From NCBI RefSeq assembly GCF_001189915.1, contig NZ_LFLS01000024.1, positions 1-64,000 of the forward strand: a DNA stretch of 64,000 bases, in the 5' to 3' direction. This stretch comes from Herbaspirillum autotrophicum. Its GTDB lineage: Bacteria; Pseudomonadota; Gammaproteobacteria; Burkholderiales; Burkholderiaceae_D. A model generated the notes under the pieces. The model saw only the letters and a program-made list of their open reading frames with translations, searched no databases and had not been told where the DNA came from. The position numbers were made by a program, and so were the translations under genes. Below, one piece after another: positions 32,516 to 40,683 of the stretch (within the stretch, counting starts at the first letter, position 1; every line of letters begins with the position of its first letter).

Positions 32516-32690
32516 GTGCTTCTCCTTGATCTGTGTACTGTGTTGCAAAACTGACGTATCGATTTATATCTTGGTTTGATAAAAAAGTAAATTACTGGCA
32601 ATTTAGCGAGAAATGCGGCACTGTCCGTGCGAGTGGGGGTTGAATAATCGAAAAAGTTCCATAAATTGCGTTCCTCCAAGACTTATTCGC

Positions 32691-32719
32691 TTTAAATCAC
32701 TCCTGAGGTTCGATATAAT
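32691..32719 (+). promoter_or_regulatory. Sigma-70 type promoter of petABC
   Basis: TTTAAA (32691-32696), 17-bp spacer, perfect TATAAT (32714-32719), 55 bp before the petA start. The 259-bp gap between mscL and petA otherwise holds nothing recognised. Confidence 0.5.
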
Positions 32720-32774
32720 CTAAGGTTGCTAGAAGTTTCGTGCAATTTCCGTATTTTGACTGATTGGGGTTGGT

Positions 32775-33383
32775 ATGAGTAACGAAAAACAGGTCGATTC
32801 CGGTCGACGTGGTTTGCTCGTCGCTACTTGCGCGGCGGGCGGTGTGGCTGGATTAGCCACTGCGGGGGCCTTTGTCTCTACGTTCCAGCCGTCCGAGCGC
32901 GCGAAAGCCGCAGGCGCGCCTGTCGAAGTGGATATTTCCACTTTGGCGCCAGGCGAAATGAAAACCGTGGAGTGGCGCGGTAAACCGGTCTGGATCTTGA
33001 AGCGTACGCCAGAGATGCTGGAATCCCTCAAAAAGGTAGACGCCGAGTGCGCCGACCCGGATTCCAAACGGACCGAATTTTCGACCACGCCGGAATATGC
33101 AATGAACGAATGGCGTTCGATCAAGAAGGACTTGCTGGTCGTCGTCGGTATCTGTCCGCATCTGGGCTGCTCGCCAACGTCCAAATTTCAGACCGGTGCG
33201 CAACCATCGTTGCCGGACGACTGGCATGGCGGTTTCCTGTGCCCGTGCCACGGATCGACATTCGACCTTGCTGGTCGTGTCTTCAAGAACAAACCGTCCC
33301 CAGACAACCTCCAGGTTCCTCGGTACATGTTCGAAGGCGACACCAAGCTGGTCATCGGTAAAGACGAGAAAGGTGAGGCGTAA
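32775..33383 (+). CDS. petA: Ubiquinol-cytochrome c reductase Rieske iron-sulfur subunit PetA
   Basis: 202 aa. N-terminal Tat-type signal anchor (S-G-R-R-G-L-L-V), then the Rieske domain with both cluster motifs C-P-H-L-G-C and C-P-C-H-G-S. 2Fe-2S subunit of the bc1 complex, taking electrons from quinol at the Qo site. First of three genes; 2 bp before petB. Confidence 0.97.
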   Translation: MSNEKQVDSGRRGLLVATCAAGGVAGLATAGAFVSTFQPSERAKAAGAPVEVDISTLAPGEMKTVEWRGKPVWILKRTPEMLESLKKVDAECADPDSKRTEFSTTPEYAMNEWRSIKKDLLVVVGICPHLGCSPTSKFQTGAQPSLPDDWHGGFLCPCHGSTFDLAGRVFKNKPSPDNLQVPRYMFEGDTKLVIGKDEKGEA

Positions 33384-33385
33384 TC

Positions 33386-34792
33386 ATGGCCGCATTTCAA
33401 GAAAAAAAATTGCCCAAGGACGCTCCCGTCTCGGCCAAGGCGCTGAACTGGGTTGATGCCCGTTTCCCGCTGACCTCCACCTGGAAAGCACATCTTTCCG
33501 AGTACTACGCTCCAAAAAATTTCAATTTCTGGTACGCATTCGGTTCGCTGGCCCTGTTGGTGCTGGTGATTCAGATCGTCACAGGGATTTTCCTGGTCAT
33601 GCACTACAAGCCGGATGCCACGCTGGCGTTCGCTTCGGTTGAATACATCATGCGTGATGTACCTTGGGGCTGGCTGGTGCGCTACATGCACTCCACCGGG
33701 GCATCGGCATTCTTCATCGTGGTCTACCTGCACATGGTGCGTGGTCTGCTCTACGGTTCCTACCGCAAGCCGCGCGAACTGGTGTGGCTGTTCGGTGTTG
33801 CAATCTTCCTGTGCCTGATGGGCGAAGCCTTCATGGGCTATCTGCTGCCATGGGGCCAGATGTCTTACTGGGGCGCACAGGTTATCGTTAACCTGTTCGG
33901 CGCGATTCCTTTCATCGGTCCTGATCTGTCGCTGTGGATCCGCGGCGATTACGTGGTTTCCGATGCAACGCTGAACCGCTTCTTCTCGTTCCACGTGATC
34001 GCCATTCCGCTGGTGCTGATTGGTCTGGTTGTCGCGCACATCATCGCGTTGCACGAAGTCGGTTCGAACAATCCGGACGGCGTGGAAATCAAGGAAAAGC
34101 TGGATGCCAACGGCGTTCCGCTGGACGGCGTGCCATTCCACCCATACTACTCGGTGCATGACATCATGGCCGTTGCAGTATTCCTGATCGTGTTCACTGC
34201 AGTCGTGTTCTTTGCGCCTGAAATGGGTGGCTACTTCCTGGAGTACAACAACTTCGTGCCGGCCGATTCGCTCAAGACGCCGCCGCACATTGCTCCTGTC
34301 TGGTATTTCACACCGTTCTACTCGATTCTGCGTGCCACCACTTCCGACTTCATGGTCTGGCTGATGGCAGGCGTGGCAGCGTATGTGGCGCTGATCCTGA
34401 TCAAGTCCCAGCGCAGCGGCAAGTTCAAGCTGGCGGCAATCGTCGTCGGCGTGGCAGTGATCGCCGGCATGTTGCTGTTCGATGCGAAGTTCTGGGGTGT
34501 GGTGCTGATGGGCGTGTCGGTCATGATTCTTGGTGGCCTGCCATGGCTGGATCAGTCGCAAGTCAAGTCGATCCGCTATCGTCCGAGCTGGCACAAGTAT
34601 GTCTACATCGTGTTCGCGATTGCATTCGTCGTACTCGGCTACCTTGGTGTGCAACCACCGACCGCGATCGGTACTGCCATTGCGCAGGTCGGCACGTTCA
34701 TCTACTTCGGCTTCTTCCTGTTGATGCCTTGGTGGAGCGGCATGGGCAAGTTCAAGCCTGTACCGGACCGCGTTACTTATCAGCCGCACTAA
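33386..34792 (+). CDS. petB: Cytochrome b of the bc1 complex PetB
   Basis: 468 aa full-length cytochrome b, about nine membrane segments, with the heme-ligand histidines of helices B and D (for example F-S-F-H-V-I-A-I-P) and G-Y-L-L-P-W-G-Q-M-S-Y-W-G. The Qo-site motif reads P-V-W-Y rather than the more common P-E-W-Y, a variant known from Beta- and Gammaproteobacteria. Carries both b hemes and the quinone sites. Confidence 0.96.
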   Translation: MAAFQEKKLPKDAPVSAKALNWVDARFPLTSTWKAHLSEYYAPKNFNFWYAFGSLALLVLVIQIVTGIFLVMHYKPDATLAFASVEYIMRDVPWGWLVRYMHSTGASAFFIVVYLHMVRGLLYGSYRKPRELVWLFGVAIFLCLMGEAFMGYLLPWGQMSYWGAQVIVNLFGAIPFIGPDLSLWIRGDYVVSDATLNRFFSFHVIAIPLVLIGLVVAHIIALHEVGSNNPDGVEIKEKLDANGVPLDGVPFHPYYSVHDIMAVAVFLIVFTAVVFFAPEMGGYFLEYNNFVPADSLKTPPHIAPVWYFTPFYSILRATTSDFMVWLMAGVAAYVALILIKSQRSGKFKLAAIVVGVAVIAGMLLFDAKFWGVVLMGVSVMILGGLPWLDQSQVKSIRYRPSWHKYVYIVFAIAFVVLGYLGVQPPTAIGTAIAQVGTFIYFGFFLLMPWWSGMGKFKPVPDRVTYQPH

Positions 34793-34810
34793 GCCGCAAA
34801 GAGGAAAAAC

Positions 34811-35575
34811 ATGAAATTGCTGAAAAGACTGATCGCGACTCTCGTGCTGCTGCCGGCGCTGGCTTATGCCAGTGAAGGCGGGTTCCCGCTGGATCATGCG
34901 CCGGATCGCACCAAAGATGTTTCTGCATTGCAAAATGGCGCCAAGCTGTTTGTCAATTACTGTCTGAACTGTCACTCCGCTTCCGCCATGCGTTACAACC
35001 GCCTGCGCGACATCGGCCTGACCGAAGACCAGATCAAGAGCAACCTGCTGTTCACCGGCGAAAAAGTCGGTGACCTGATGAAAACCACCATGCTGCCGCA
35101 AGATGCCAAGGCGTGGTTCGGTGCGGTTCCGCCTGATCTGTCCGTGATTGCCCGCGCCAAGGCGTCCGGCGATGGCTCCGGTCCTGACTGGCTCTATACT
35201 TACCTGCGTACTTACTACAAGGACGATACCCGTCCTACCGGCTGGAACAACCTGGTTTTCCCGAACGTCGGCATGCCGCACGTGTTGTGGGAATTGCAAG
35301 GTATCCGTGCTGCCAGGTTCGTGGATGAGAAGGATCCGCATGACGAAGGCAAGACCGTCCACAAGTTTGCAGGCTTCGAGCAATTGAAACCTGGCAAGCT
35401 CAATGCTGTCGAATACGATGTTGCAGTTGCGGACCTCGTCGGCTACTTGCAATGGATGGGCGAACCTGCACAAAATACGCGTAAGCGTCTGGGAGTCTGG
35501 GTGTTGCTGTTCCTGGGTGTATTCCTGCTTCTGGCTTGGCGTCTGAACGCTTCCTACTGGAAAGACGTTAAGTAA
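34811..35575 (+). CDS. petC: Cytochrome c1 PetC
   Basis: 254 aa: Sec signal peptide, heme-binding C-L-N-C-H after the N-terminus, distal Met probably in the P-N-V-G-M-P-H segment, and a C-terminal membrane anchor (V-L-L-F-L-G-V-F-L-L-L-A-W). Passes electrons from the Rieske protein to soluble cytochrome c. 18 bp after petB. Confidence 0.95.
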   Translation: MKLLKRLIATLVLLPALAYASEGGFPLDHAPDRTKDVSALQNGAKLFVNYCLNCHSASAMRYNRLRDIGLTEDQIKSNLLFTGEKVGDLMKTTMLPQDAKAWFGAVPPDLSVIARAKASGDGSGPDWLYTYLRTYYKDDTRPTGWNNLVFPNVGMPHVLWELQGIRAARFVDEKDPHDEGKTVHKFAGFEQLKPGKLNAVEYDVAVADLVGYLQWMGEPAQNTRKRLGVWVLLFLGVFLLLAWRLNASYWKDVK

Positions 35576-35610
35576 TTTTCGTGTCCGCGCGGTTCGCGGA
35601 CGTGCGTATC

Positions 35611-35645
35611 GGGGTGAGCCGTAAAGCGTCTCGCCCCCTTTGTTT
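35611..35645 (+). terminator. Terminator after petABC
   Basis: GGGGTGAG (35611-35618) pairs with CTCGCCCC (35630-35637) with one G-U pair, followed by CTTTGTTT. A second perfect 7-bp hairpin (GTCCGCG/CGCGGAC) lies about 20 bp upstream. Confidence 0.55.
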
Positions 35646-35660
35646 CTAAGGCACTACAAA

Positions 35661-36272
35661 ATGATGGTTCTCTACTCGGGCACAACCTGCCCATTTTCGC
35701 AACGTTGCCGCCTCGTTCTGTTCGAGAAGGGCATGGATTTCGAAATTCGTGACGTCGACCTGTTCAACAAGCCTGAAGATATTTCGGTGATGAACCCGTA
35801 CGGTCAAGTACCTATCCTGGTAGAACGCGATCTGGTCCTGTACGAGTCCAACATCATCAATGAATATATCGACGAACGCTTCCCGCATCCGCAACTGATG
35901 CCGGCTGATCCGCTGATGCGTGCCCGTGCACGACTGATGCTGTTCAATTTCGAAAAGGAATTGTTCATCCACGTTCATACTCTCGAAAACGAGAAGAGCA
36001 AGACGGCTGACAAGACGCACGAAAAGGCGCGTTCCGAAATCCGTGATCGTCTGACGACGCTGGCGCCTTTGTTCCTCAAGAACAAGTACATGCTCGGCGA
36101 CGAGTTCTCGATGCTCGACGTGGCACTGGCGCCATTGCTGTGGCGTCTGGATCACTACGGTATCGAATTGTCGAAGACTGCAGCGCCGCTGATGAAGTAT
36201 GCAGAACGCATTTTCTCGCGTCCGGCCTACATCGAAGCGCTGACGCCTTCCGAAAAAGTCATGCGTCGTTAA
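35661..36272 (+). CDS. sspA: Stringent starvation protein A (GST fold)
   Basis: 203 aa from ATG 35661; the TTG at 35640 would sit in the terminator. Thioredoxin-like domain with Y-S-G-T-T-C-P-F-S-Q-R-C-R, then N-P-Y-G-Q-V-P and a helical GST C-terminal domain. SspA binds RNA polymerase in stress. Next to petABC and sspB, a conserved Beta/Gammaproteobacterial cluster. Confidence 0.93.
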   Translation: MMVLYSGTTCPFSQRCRLVLFEKGMDFEIRDVDLFNKPEDISVMNPYGQVPILVERDLVLYESNIINEYIDERFPHPQLMPADPLMRARARLMLFNFEKELFIHVHTLENEKSKTADKTHEKARSEIRDRLTTLAPLFLKNKYMLGDEFSMLDVALAPLLWRLDHYGIELSKTAAPLMKYAERIFSRPAYIEALTPSEKVMRR

Positions 36273-36377
36273 TTGCAGTTCCTGGTCTTGCCGCGTGCGT
36301 GTTGAATCTCCGACCCGCACCAGCGCAAGACCACAGCCGGATGCGCAAGCATCCGGTCATTATCAGAACGGTTTTTC

Positions 36378-36863
36378 ATGCCTGAAGTCTCAACCAAACC
36401 TTATCTTTTGCGCGCCATTTATGAATGGTGCACGGACAATGGCTATACCCCGCACATTGCGGTAGTGGTCGATGCCAGCACGCGGGTGCCGATGCAGTTC
36501 GTGAAGAATGGCGAGATCGTACTCAACATCAGTTTCGAAGCGACCAGCGGTTTGAAGATGGACAACGAACTGATCCGTTTCAGCGCCCGCTTCGGTGGCG
36601 TGTCGCGCGATATTTCCGTGCCGGTTGAAAATGTCATCGCCATTTACGCGCGCGAAAACGGGCAGGGCATGGCATTCGAAGCGCCGGCCGAATACGCCGT
36701 TGAAGATGCTGCCGATGTTGTTGAGCCGGAAACCACCGCGCCGACGCTGACTTCGGTACCGGTATCTGTGGAAAAAACCGAACAAACAGAAGAGCCGCCA
36801 ACGGATGATCAACCAGATCCACCAAAAAAAGGCGGAAGACCTGTACTAACCAGAATTAAATAG
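36378..36863 (+). CDS. sspB: ClpXP adaptor SspB
   Basis: 161 aa. The folded domain (1-110) has Y-L-L-R-A-I-Y-E-W-C and the SsrA-tag groove region; then an acidic Thr/Glu/Pro-rich linker and the short C-terminal ClpX-binding module G-R-P-V-L-T-R-I-K. Delivers ssrA-tagged proteins to ClpXP. Confidence 0.94.
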   Translation: MPEVSTKPYLLRAIYEWCTDNGYTPHIAVVVDASTRVPMQFVKNGEIVLNISFEATSGLKMDNELIRFSARFGGVSRDISVPVENVIAIYARENGQGMAFEAPAEYAVEDAADVVEPETTAPTLTSVPVSVEKTEQTEEPPTDDQPDPPKKGGRPVLTRIK

Positions 36864-36865
36864 GT

Positions 36866-36871
36866 TATAAT
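36866..36871 (+). promoter_or_regulatory. -10 box of the tRNA-Thr promoter
   Basis: Perfect TATAAT immediately after the sspB stop and 15 bp before the mature tRNA. The -35 would lie inside the end of sspB and is poor. Confidence 0.5.
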
Positions 36872-36886
36872 TTCGGTCTCAGTTTT

Positions 36887-36962
36887 GCTGGCTTAGCTCA
36901 TCTGGTAGAGCACCTGACTTGTAATCAGGGGGTGGCGGGTTCAAGTCCTGCAGCCAGCACCA
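36887..36962 (+). tRNA. tRNA-Thr (anticodon TGT)
   Basis: 76 nt including an encoded CCA. The acceptor arms GCTGGCT/AGCCAGC pair fully; D arm, anticodon stem CCTGA/TCAGG with loop CTTGTAA (anticodon TGT, codon ACA), and T arm with GTTCAAG are all present. The mobile element begins directly downstream. Confidence 0.97.
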
Positions 36963-36971
36963 AGTATTTGA

Positions 36972-36997
36972 AAGGCCCACCGTTTGGTGGGCCTTTT
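36972..36997 (+). terminator. Terminator after tRNA-Thr
   Basis: Perfect 10-bp stem AAGGCCCACC (36972-36981) / GGTGGGCCTT (36986-36995), GTTT loop, T-rich 3' side. Confidence 0.8.
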
Positions 36998-37061
36998 CTA
37001 CTCAAGAGTCCCTCGCAGCGCGGAAAGTGGCACAACTCCTTTTGAACAAAAGGGAGTTTAT

Positions 37062-37922
37062 GTGACTACTACATTTGCCATAGTAAGCACCAAGGGTGGC
37101 GTCGGTAAAACGACCGAAGCTGCCAATCTCGGCGGTATATGTGCCGAGTTCGGAATGCGCACCTTGTTGCTCGATGGTGACGTCCAACCCTCCCTCTCCA
37201 AGTATTACCCTCTTTTTTATCGTGCGGCGTTCGGCCTTACTGCGGTCATCACCCGTGGCGGTTCTATTTCGGCCGACTGCGTCAGTAAAACTTCCATTCC
37301 CAACCTCGATATTATTGTTTCCGATGCACCGGATGGTGCTTTGCAAACATGGCTGAAGGATCGCGAGGACCGCCTTGTGATACTGAAACGGGCGATTCGG
37401 TCAGCATTTGTTCGCGACAACTATGATGTCGTCATCATCGATACACAGGGCGCAGTGGGGGAGTTGCAGAAGACTGCAGCCATGGCCGCAGATTTGATGA
37501 TTTCTCCGGTGAATCCATCGATTCTTACAGCACGTGAGTTCGCTTCAGGCACCCTCGCAATGCTGGAAAGTCTGAACCGGATGGCGGACATGTCGTCGGA
37601 GTTCAAATCCGGCGACTTGATGGCGCTGATCTATGGCCAAGACCACACGAGCGACGCCCGCAATATTGCTACGCTTATTCGCAATGAATTCAGCACTTCG
37701 GGCAGTGTCCGCGTTCTCGACACCGTCGTTCCGTCTTCTACGGCTTACAAGGCAGCTGCTACCGCACAGATGCCGGTACACCGATTCGATCGCAAGAGCA
37801 GAAATCTCACCAGCGGCTGGCAGGTGATGCACGAACTTGTCTGGGAATTGTTCCCGGAGTTGAAGGGCAGGCATGCGCAAGATGTGCGTGTCGGTGCAAC
37901 GCCAACGCATGTCGGAGGCTGA
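37062..37922 (+). CDS. ParA/Soj-family partition ATPase of the ICE
   Basis: 286 aa from GTG 37062, behind AGGGAG; the frame is open to 36984, but that part overlaps the terminator. Deviant Walker A K-G-G-V-G-K-T-T at residues 11-18, V-V-I-I-D-T-Q-G as Walker B. PAPI-1 Soj is needed for maintenance of the excised circle; the same role is likely here. 3 bp upstream of parB. The usual neighbour dnaB helicase gene is absent. Confidence 0.9.
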   Translation: MTTTFAIVSTKGGVGKTTEAANLGGICAEFGMRTLLLDGDVQPSLSKYYPLFYRAAFGLTAVITRGGSISADCVSKTSIPNLDIIVSDAPDGALQTWLKDREDRLVILKRAIRSAFVRDNYDVVIIDTQGAVGELQKTAAMAADLMISPVNPSILTAREFASGTLAMLESLNRMADMSSEFKSGDLMALIYGQDHTSDARNIATLIRNEFSTSGSVRVLDTVVPSSTAYKAAATAQMPVHRFDRKSRNLTSGWQVMHELVWELFPELKGRHAQDVRVGATPTHVGG

Positions 37923-37925
37923 TGC

Positions 37926-39581
37926 ATGAATGTCAAGAAGCTAAGACTGTCGACGGACCAGTTCCGGGCCAGCCTGCATATTCCGAACCCTGTATCACAC
38001 AGTCACCTGACCACAGACACCAGCGCACCTGTGGCAGCGGTGACACAACTCGCAAGCAATGAAAGTCTGATTCGGTTGCACATTGATATGGTGACCACTT
38101 ACCGGCGGAATCCTCGGACGGTGATCAACGAACGCTTTCTTGAGATCAAGGAATCAATTCGTGCCTGTGGTCTCGACAACCTGATCAAGGTCACCAAGCG
38201 CACCGGTGATGCAATGTACTTTCCTGTGGCAGGCGGAAACACGCGGATTCTGGCATTGAAAGCCTTGTTTCAGGAAACGAAAGATGACCGCTACGGCTAT
38301 CACGACTTCCTTTTCACCCCCTACATCAGTGAATCGGATGTGTTGGCGCGCCACTTTATCGAGAACGATACCCGCTCGGATCTGGTGTTCTGGGACAAGG
38401 CCAACGCCATAGCTGAACTCAAACGGGAAATTCAATCTGAATTGGGACAACAGGTATCGGGGCGCCAGTTGGTCGGCCTGTTGGGAGAGAAAGGTATCCA
38501 GGTCGGGCGTGAAATGGTCCGCGTGTTCAGTTTTGCATCAGACAAGTTGTGCGAATTGGGACCTGCCGCCGTCACGTTGTCAGGCAAGACCGTGCGCGGA
38601 GACCTGATGCCTGCGTACTTCGACATTGCACGACTGGCCGCGAAGTTTGATCTCACCGAAGAAGTGCTCGACGAGCGCGTCGTCAATCCGGTCCTTAGAA
38701 GGTGCCGGGAGTGGTATGAGGAGCGTAATGAGTTTGAACCCCTGAATCTTTGTTCCGCATGGGAAGGCGCCATCGCACATGAAATCCGGCATGAGCCTGC
38801 CGAGATCAGCCACATGCTGGCCGTACTCGAAAAAAATCCCGCCGCATCCAGAGCACAGCTGTTGCCGCCTCTGGTAACGCATGTTGCGGAGTCAAATGGC
38901 CGGAGATTGGCTGACGGTAGTAACGATGCCGGTTGCGAAAGCTTGAGACCCGCACCAGATCCTGTCATCCAGGTTCAGCCACAGCTGCACTCGCCGCGGA
39001 TGTCCGGAGGCGGCACAGCGGCATCCGACATGCTGTACGCCACAGATCTGACGCCGGGAGATCATACGCAGCGTCGGCAGGCGTCCTCGTCCGTAATCAT
39101 GTCCGGTACCGCATCGCCTCAGACAGAGGTAAGGGCGGCGATCCTTGCCTTTGCGCAGGTGACCGATCTGCAGGAATACCTGCGTTTTGATGATGGAATG
39201 CCACTCGGATTCTATGTGGAATTGCCACGCCCCATGACCGCCGGCGTACCGCTCGATATCGAATCTGCGACGGCAGGGTGCAATGCATACCGCTATATGG
39301 CGTGGTGGTACCTGACCCATCTCAGTGGGGTGCAGACCGAGGGCACATACCAGAAATTGCAGGCAGATTCGCCGCTGGCATGTGCGCTGGCCAGTGATGA
39401 AATCTGGGAGCAGCAGATTCGCTGTGTGATTGGTGAGCCGCAGTACCCGGAGACGTTCGGTGCATTGTTGGACTGGGTGCTTGATGCCGCCAATCCGGCC
39501 GGGCAGGCGTTGTTGGCATTGCTCGCGGCGTTGCGCGACATGGACGGGAAACGGAGAGATCAGGATGAAGATCAGGGATGA
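37926..39581 (+). CDS. ICE ParB-family protein (PFGI-1 type, TIGR03764-like)
   Basis: 551 aa, long like the ICE_PFGI_1 ParB family. N-terminal ParB-like nuclease/CTPase fold around residues 50-150 (I-D-M-V-T-T-Y-R-R-N-P-R-T, A-G-G-N-T-R-I-L-A-L-K-A-L), then a helical DNA-binding part and a poorly conserved C-terminal half. Partner of ParA, so it should bind a centromere-like site; the palindromes at 42014-42337 are one candidate. Overlaps the next gene by 17 bp. Confidence 0.85.
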   Translation: MNVKKLRLSTDQFRASLHIPNPVSHSHLTTDTSAPVAAVTQLASNESLIRLHIDMVTTYRRNPRTVINERFLEIKESIRACGLDNLIKVTKRTGDAMYFPVAGGNTRILALKALFQETKDDRYGYHDFLFTPYISESDVLARHFIENDTRSDLVFWDKANAIAELKREIQSELGQQVSGRQLVGLLGEKGIQVGREMVRVFSFASDKLCELGPAAVTLSGKTVRGDLMPAYFDIARLAAKFDLTEEVLDERVVNPVLRRCREWYEERNEFEPLNLCSAWEGAIAHEIRHEPAEISHMLAVLEKNPAASRAQLLPPLVTHVAESNGRRLADGSNDAGCESLRPAPDPVIQVQPQLHSPRMSGGGTAASDMLYATDLTPGDHTQRRQASSSVIMSGTASPQTEVRAAILAFAQVTDLQEYLRFDDGMPLGFYVELPRPMTAGVPLDIESATAGCNAYRYMAWWYLTHLSGVQTEGTYQKLQADSPLACALASDEIWEQQIRCVIGEPQYPETFGALLDWVLDAANPAGQALLALLAALRDMDGKRRDQDEDQG

Positions 39582-40122
39582 ACGTTTCAGATGTCTCGCT
39601 GCACTGCAGGTACTGGAGTGGCTGGCAAGGGGCGATATGCGGCAACTGCAGGACGCGGGCTTGAGTCGCGACACGATTGCCCGACTGCGTGAATCAGCAA
39701 TTGGGGAAATCCAGTGTCTGCTGGCGGCGATGCAGTTGTCGATCCAGTTTGATTTTCAGCAGGCCGATGCCGATCTCGCATGTCGCCTGGAGGACAGCGC
39801 CTGTCTTGAGTACTACGTCAAACATCAAGCCACCTCGGCCATGCTGCGCAAGTATTTTCACCTGCGCAGCAGGCGGGCTATCGATGCCATTTATGCGCAC
39901 CGCAATTGCCGGCGACGCATTGGTCGAACACCGGTCGTGGACGACAAGACGGTCATTCATGTGTTTGAGGAGTGGTCCCGGTTATGTCGCCAGGTGCCGG
40001 ATGAACGCCGGCGCTACATATTGCTGCACAAGGCGTTTCCGCAGTGGCCGATCAGTTCGCTGTACAGCGCAATCAATGATGAGGCGTGGGAGGCTCGGCC
40101 GGTCATCCAAAAATCAAAGTGA
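39565..40122 (+). CDS. DUF2857-type ICE protein
   Basis: 185 aa from ATG 39565, which lies inside the parB end (17-bp overlap); the longer frame to 39430 is a parB shadow. Helical, basic protein with V-L-E-W-L-A-R-G-D near the start and a helix-turn-helix-like S-A-M-L-R-K-Y-F-H-L-R-S-R-R-A-I-D-A segment around residue 95. The position after ICE parB matches DUF2857 proteins. Function unknown, probably DNA binding. Confidence 0.65.
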   Translation: MKIRDERFRCLAALQVLEWLARGDMRQLQDAGLSRDTIARLRESAIGEIQCLLAAMQLSIQFDFQQADADLACRLEDSACLEYYVKHQATSAMLRKYFHLRSRRAIDAIYAHRNCRRRIGRTPVVDDKTVIHVFEEWSRLCRQVPDERRRYILLHKAFPQWPISSLYSAINDEAWEARPVIQKSK

Positions 40123-40211
40123 GCAATACAGTCGGGCTGGCTGCTGCCGACGGATTGCATCTGTGGATTTGAATGCCGCCGTGTGGCGGCGAATCGTCAG
40201 GAGGGAAATGC

Positions 40212-40634
40212 ATGTATCAACAACAAGCGCATCCGCTGGTGGAGAGTATTTGTTCCAACGTCCATCTGTTACTGGATCTGTTGGACCGGCCGATAGCGTT
40301 TCACAGAATTTATCGGCAGCTGACCGGCTCGATACCGGCAGCCTTGATGTTGAGTTATGTGGTGGCGTTATCGGATGAATTGGCGCCGTCTTCCAATGGC
40401 TGGTTTGCTGTGGATGAATCGGCCACTTGCACCATCGAGGATGAAACCGGGTTGACTGCGGGCGAGCAACGCAAAGCCCGCAGTTGCTTGCGACAACAGG
40501 GAATTCTGGCGCAACGTCATGCGGGCAAGATGACCGAGTGCCGGGTGAATTTTGATGTGTTGGCGAGCGCGTTGCAGGCGGTCGCGCAGCAACATCAGGA
40601 AGCGCTGGTTGTGCCGCTGGGGCGGTTGGCATGA
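40212..40634 (+). CDS. Single winged-helix protein of the ICE replication region
   Basis: 140 aa from ATG 40212, GGAGGG site. Not a family I can name. The core reads A-A-L-M-L-S-Y-V-V-A-L, then N-G-W-F-A-V-D-E-S, then G-L-T-A-G-E-Q-R-K-A-R-S-C-L-R-Q-Q-G-I-L. This is the plan of the winged-helix module in phage and plasmid replication initiators (hydrophobic helix, W-F/W-Y turn, recognition helix, wing). The same module occurs twice in the next gene, so the two genes probably arose by duplication. Confidence 0.6.
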   Translation: MYQQQAHPLVESICSNVHLLLDLLDRPIAFHRIYRQLTGSIPAALMLSYVVALSDELAPSSNGWFAVDESATCTIEDETGLTAGEQRKARSCLRQQGILAQRHAGKMTECRVNFDVLASALQAVAQQHQEALVVPLGRLA

Positions 40635-40683
40635 GGTATCGCCGTGACGCTGTTTTGCTACCGTGTGATGGTGAGGACTGATC

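Noticed and set aside
33188..35473. 761-codon open frame on the minus strand across petB and petC
   Set aside because: It is antisense to two clearly conserved cytochrome genes, His/Gln-rich with no domain; a codon-bias shadow.
36963..36998. attL core repeat within the terminator
   Set aside because: The stem is fully explained as a rho-independent terminator; no second copy seen in the window.
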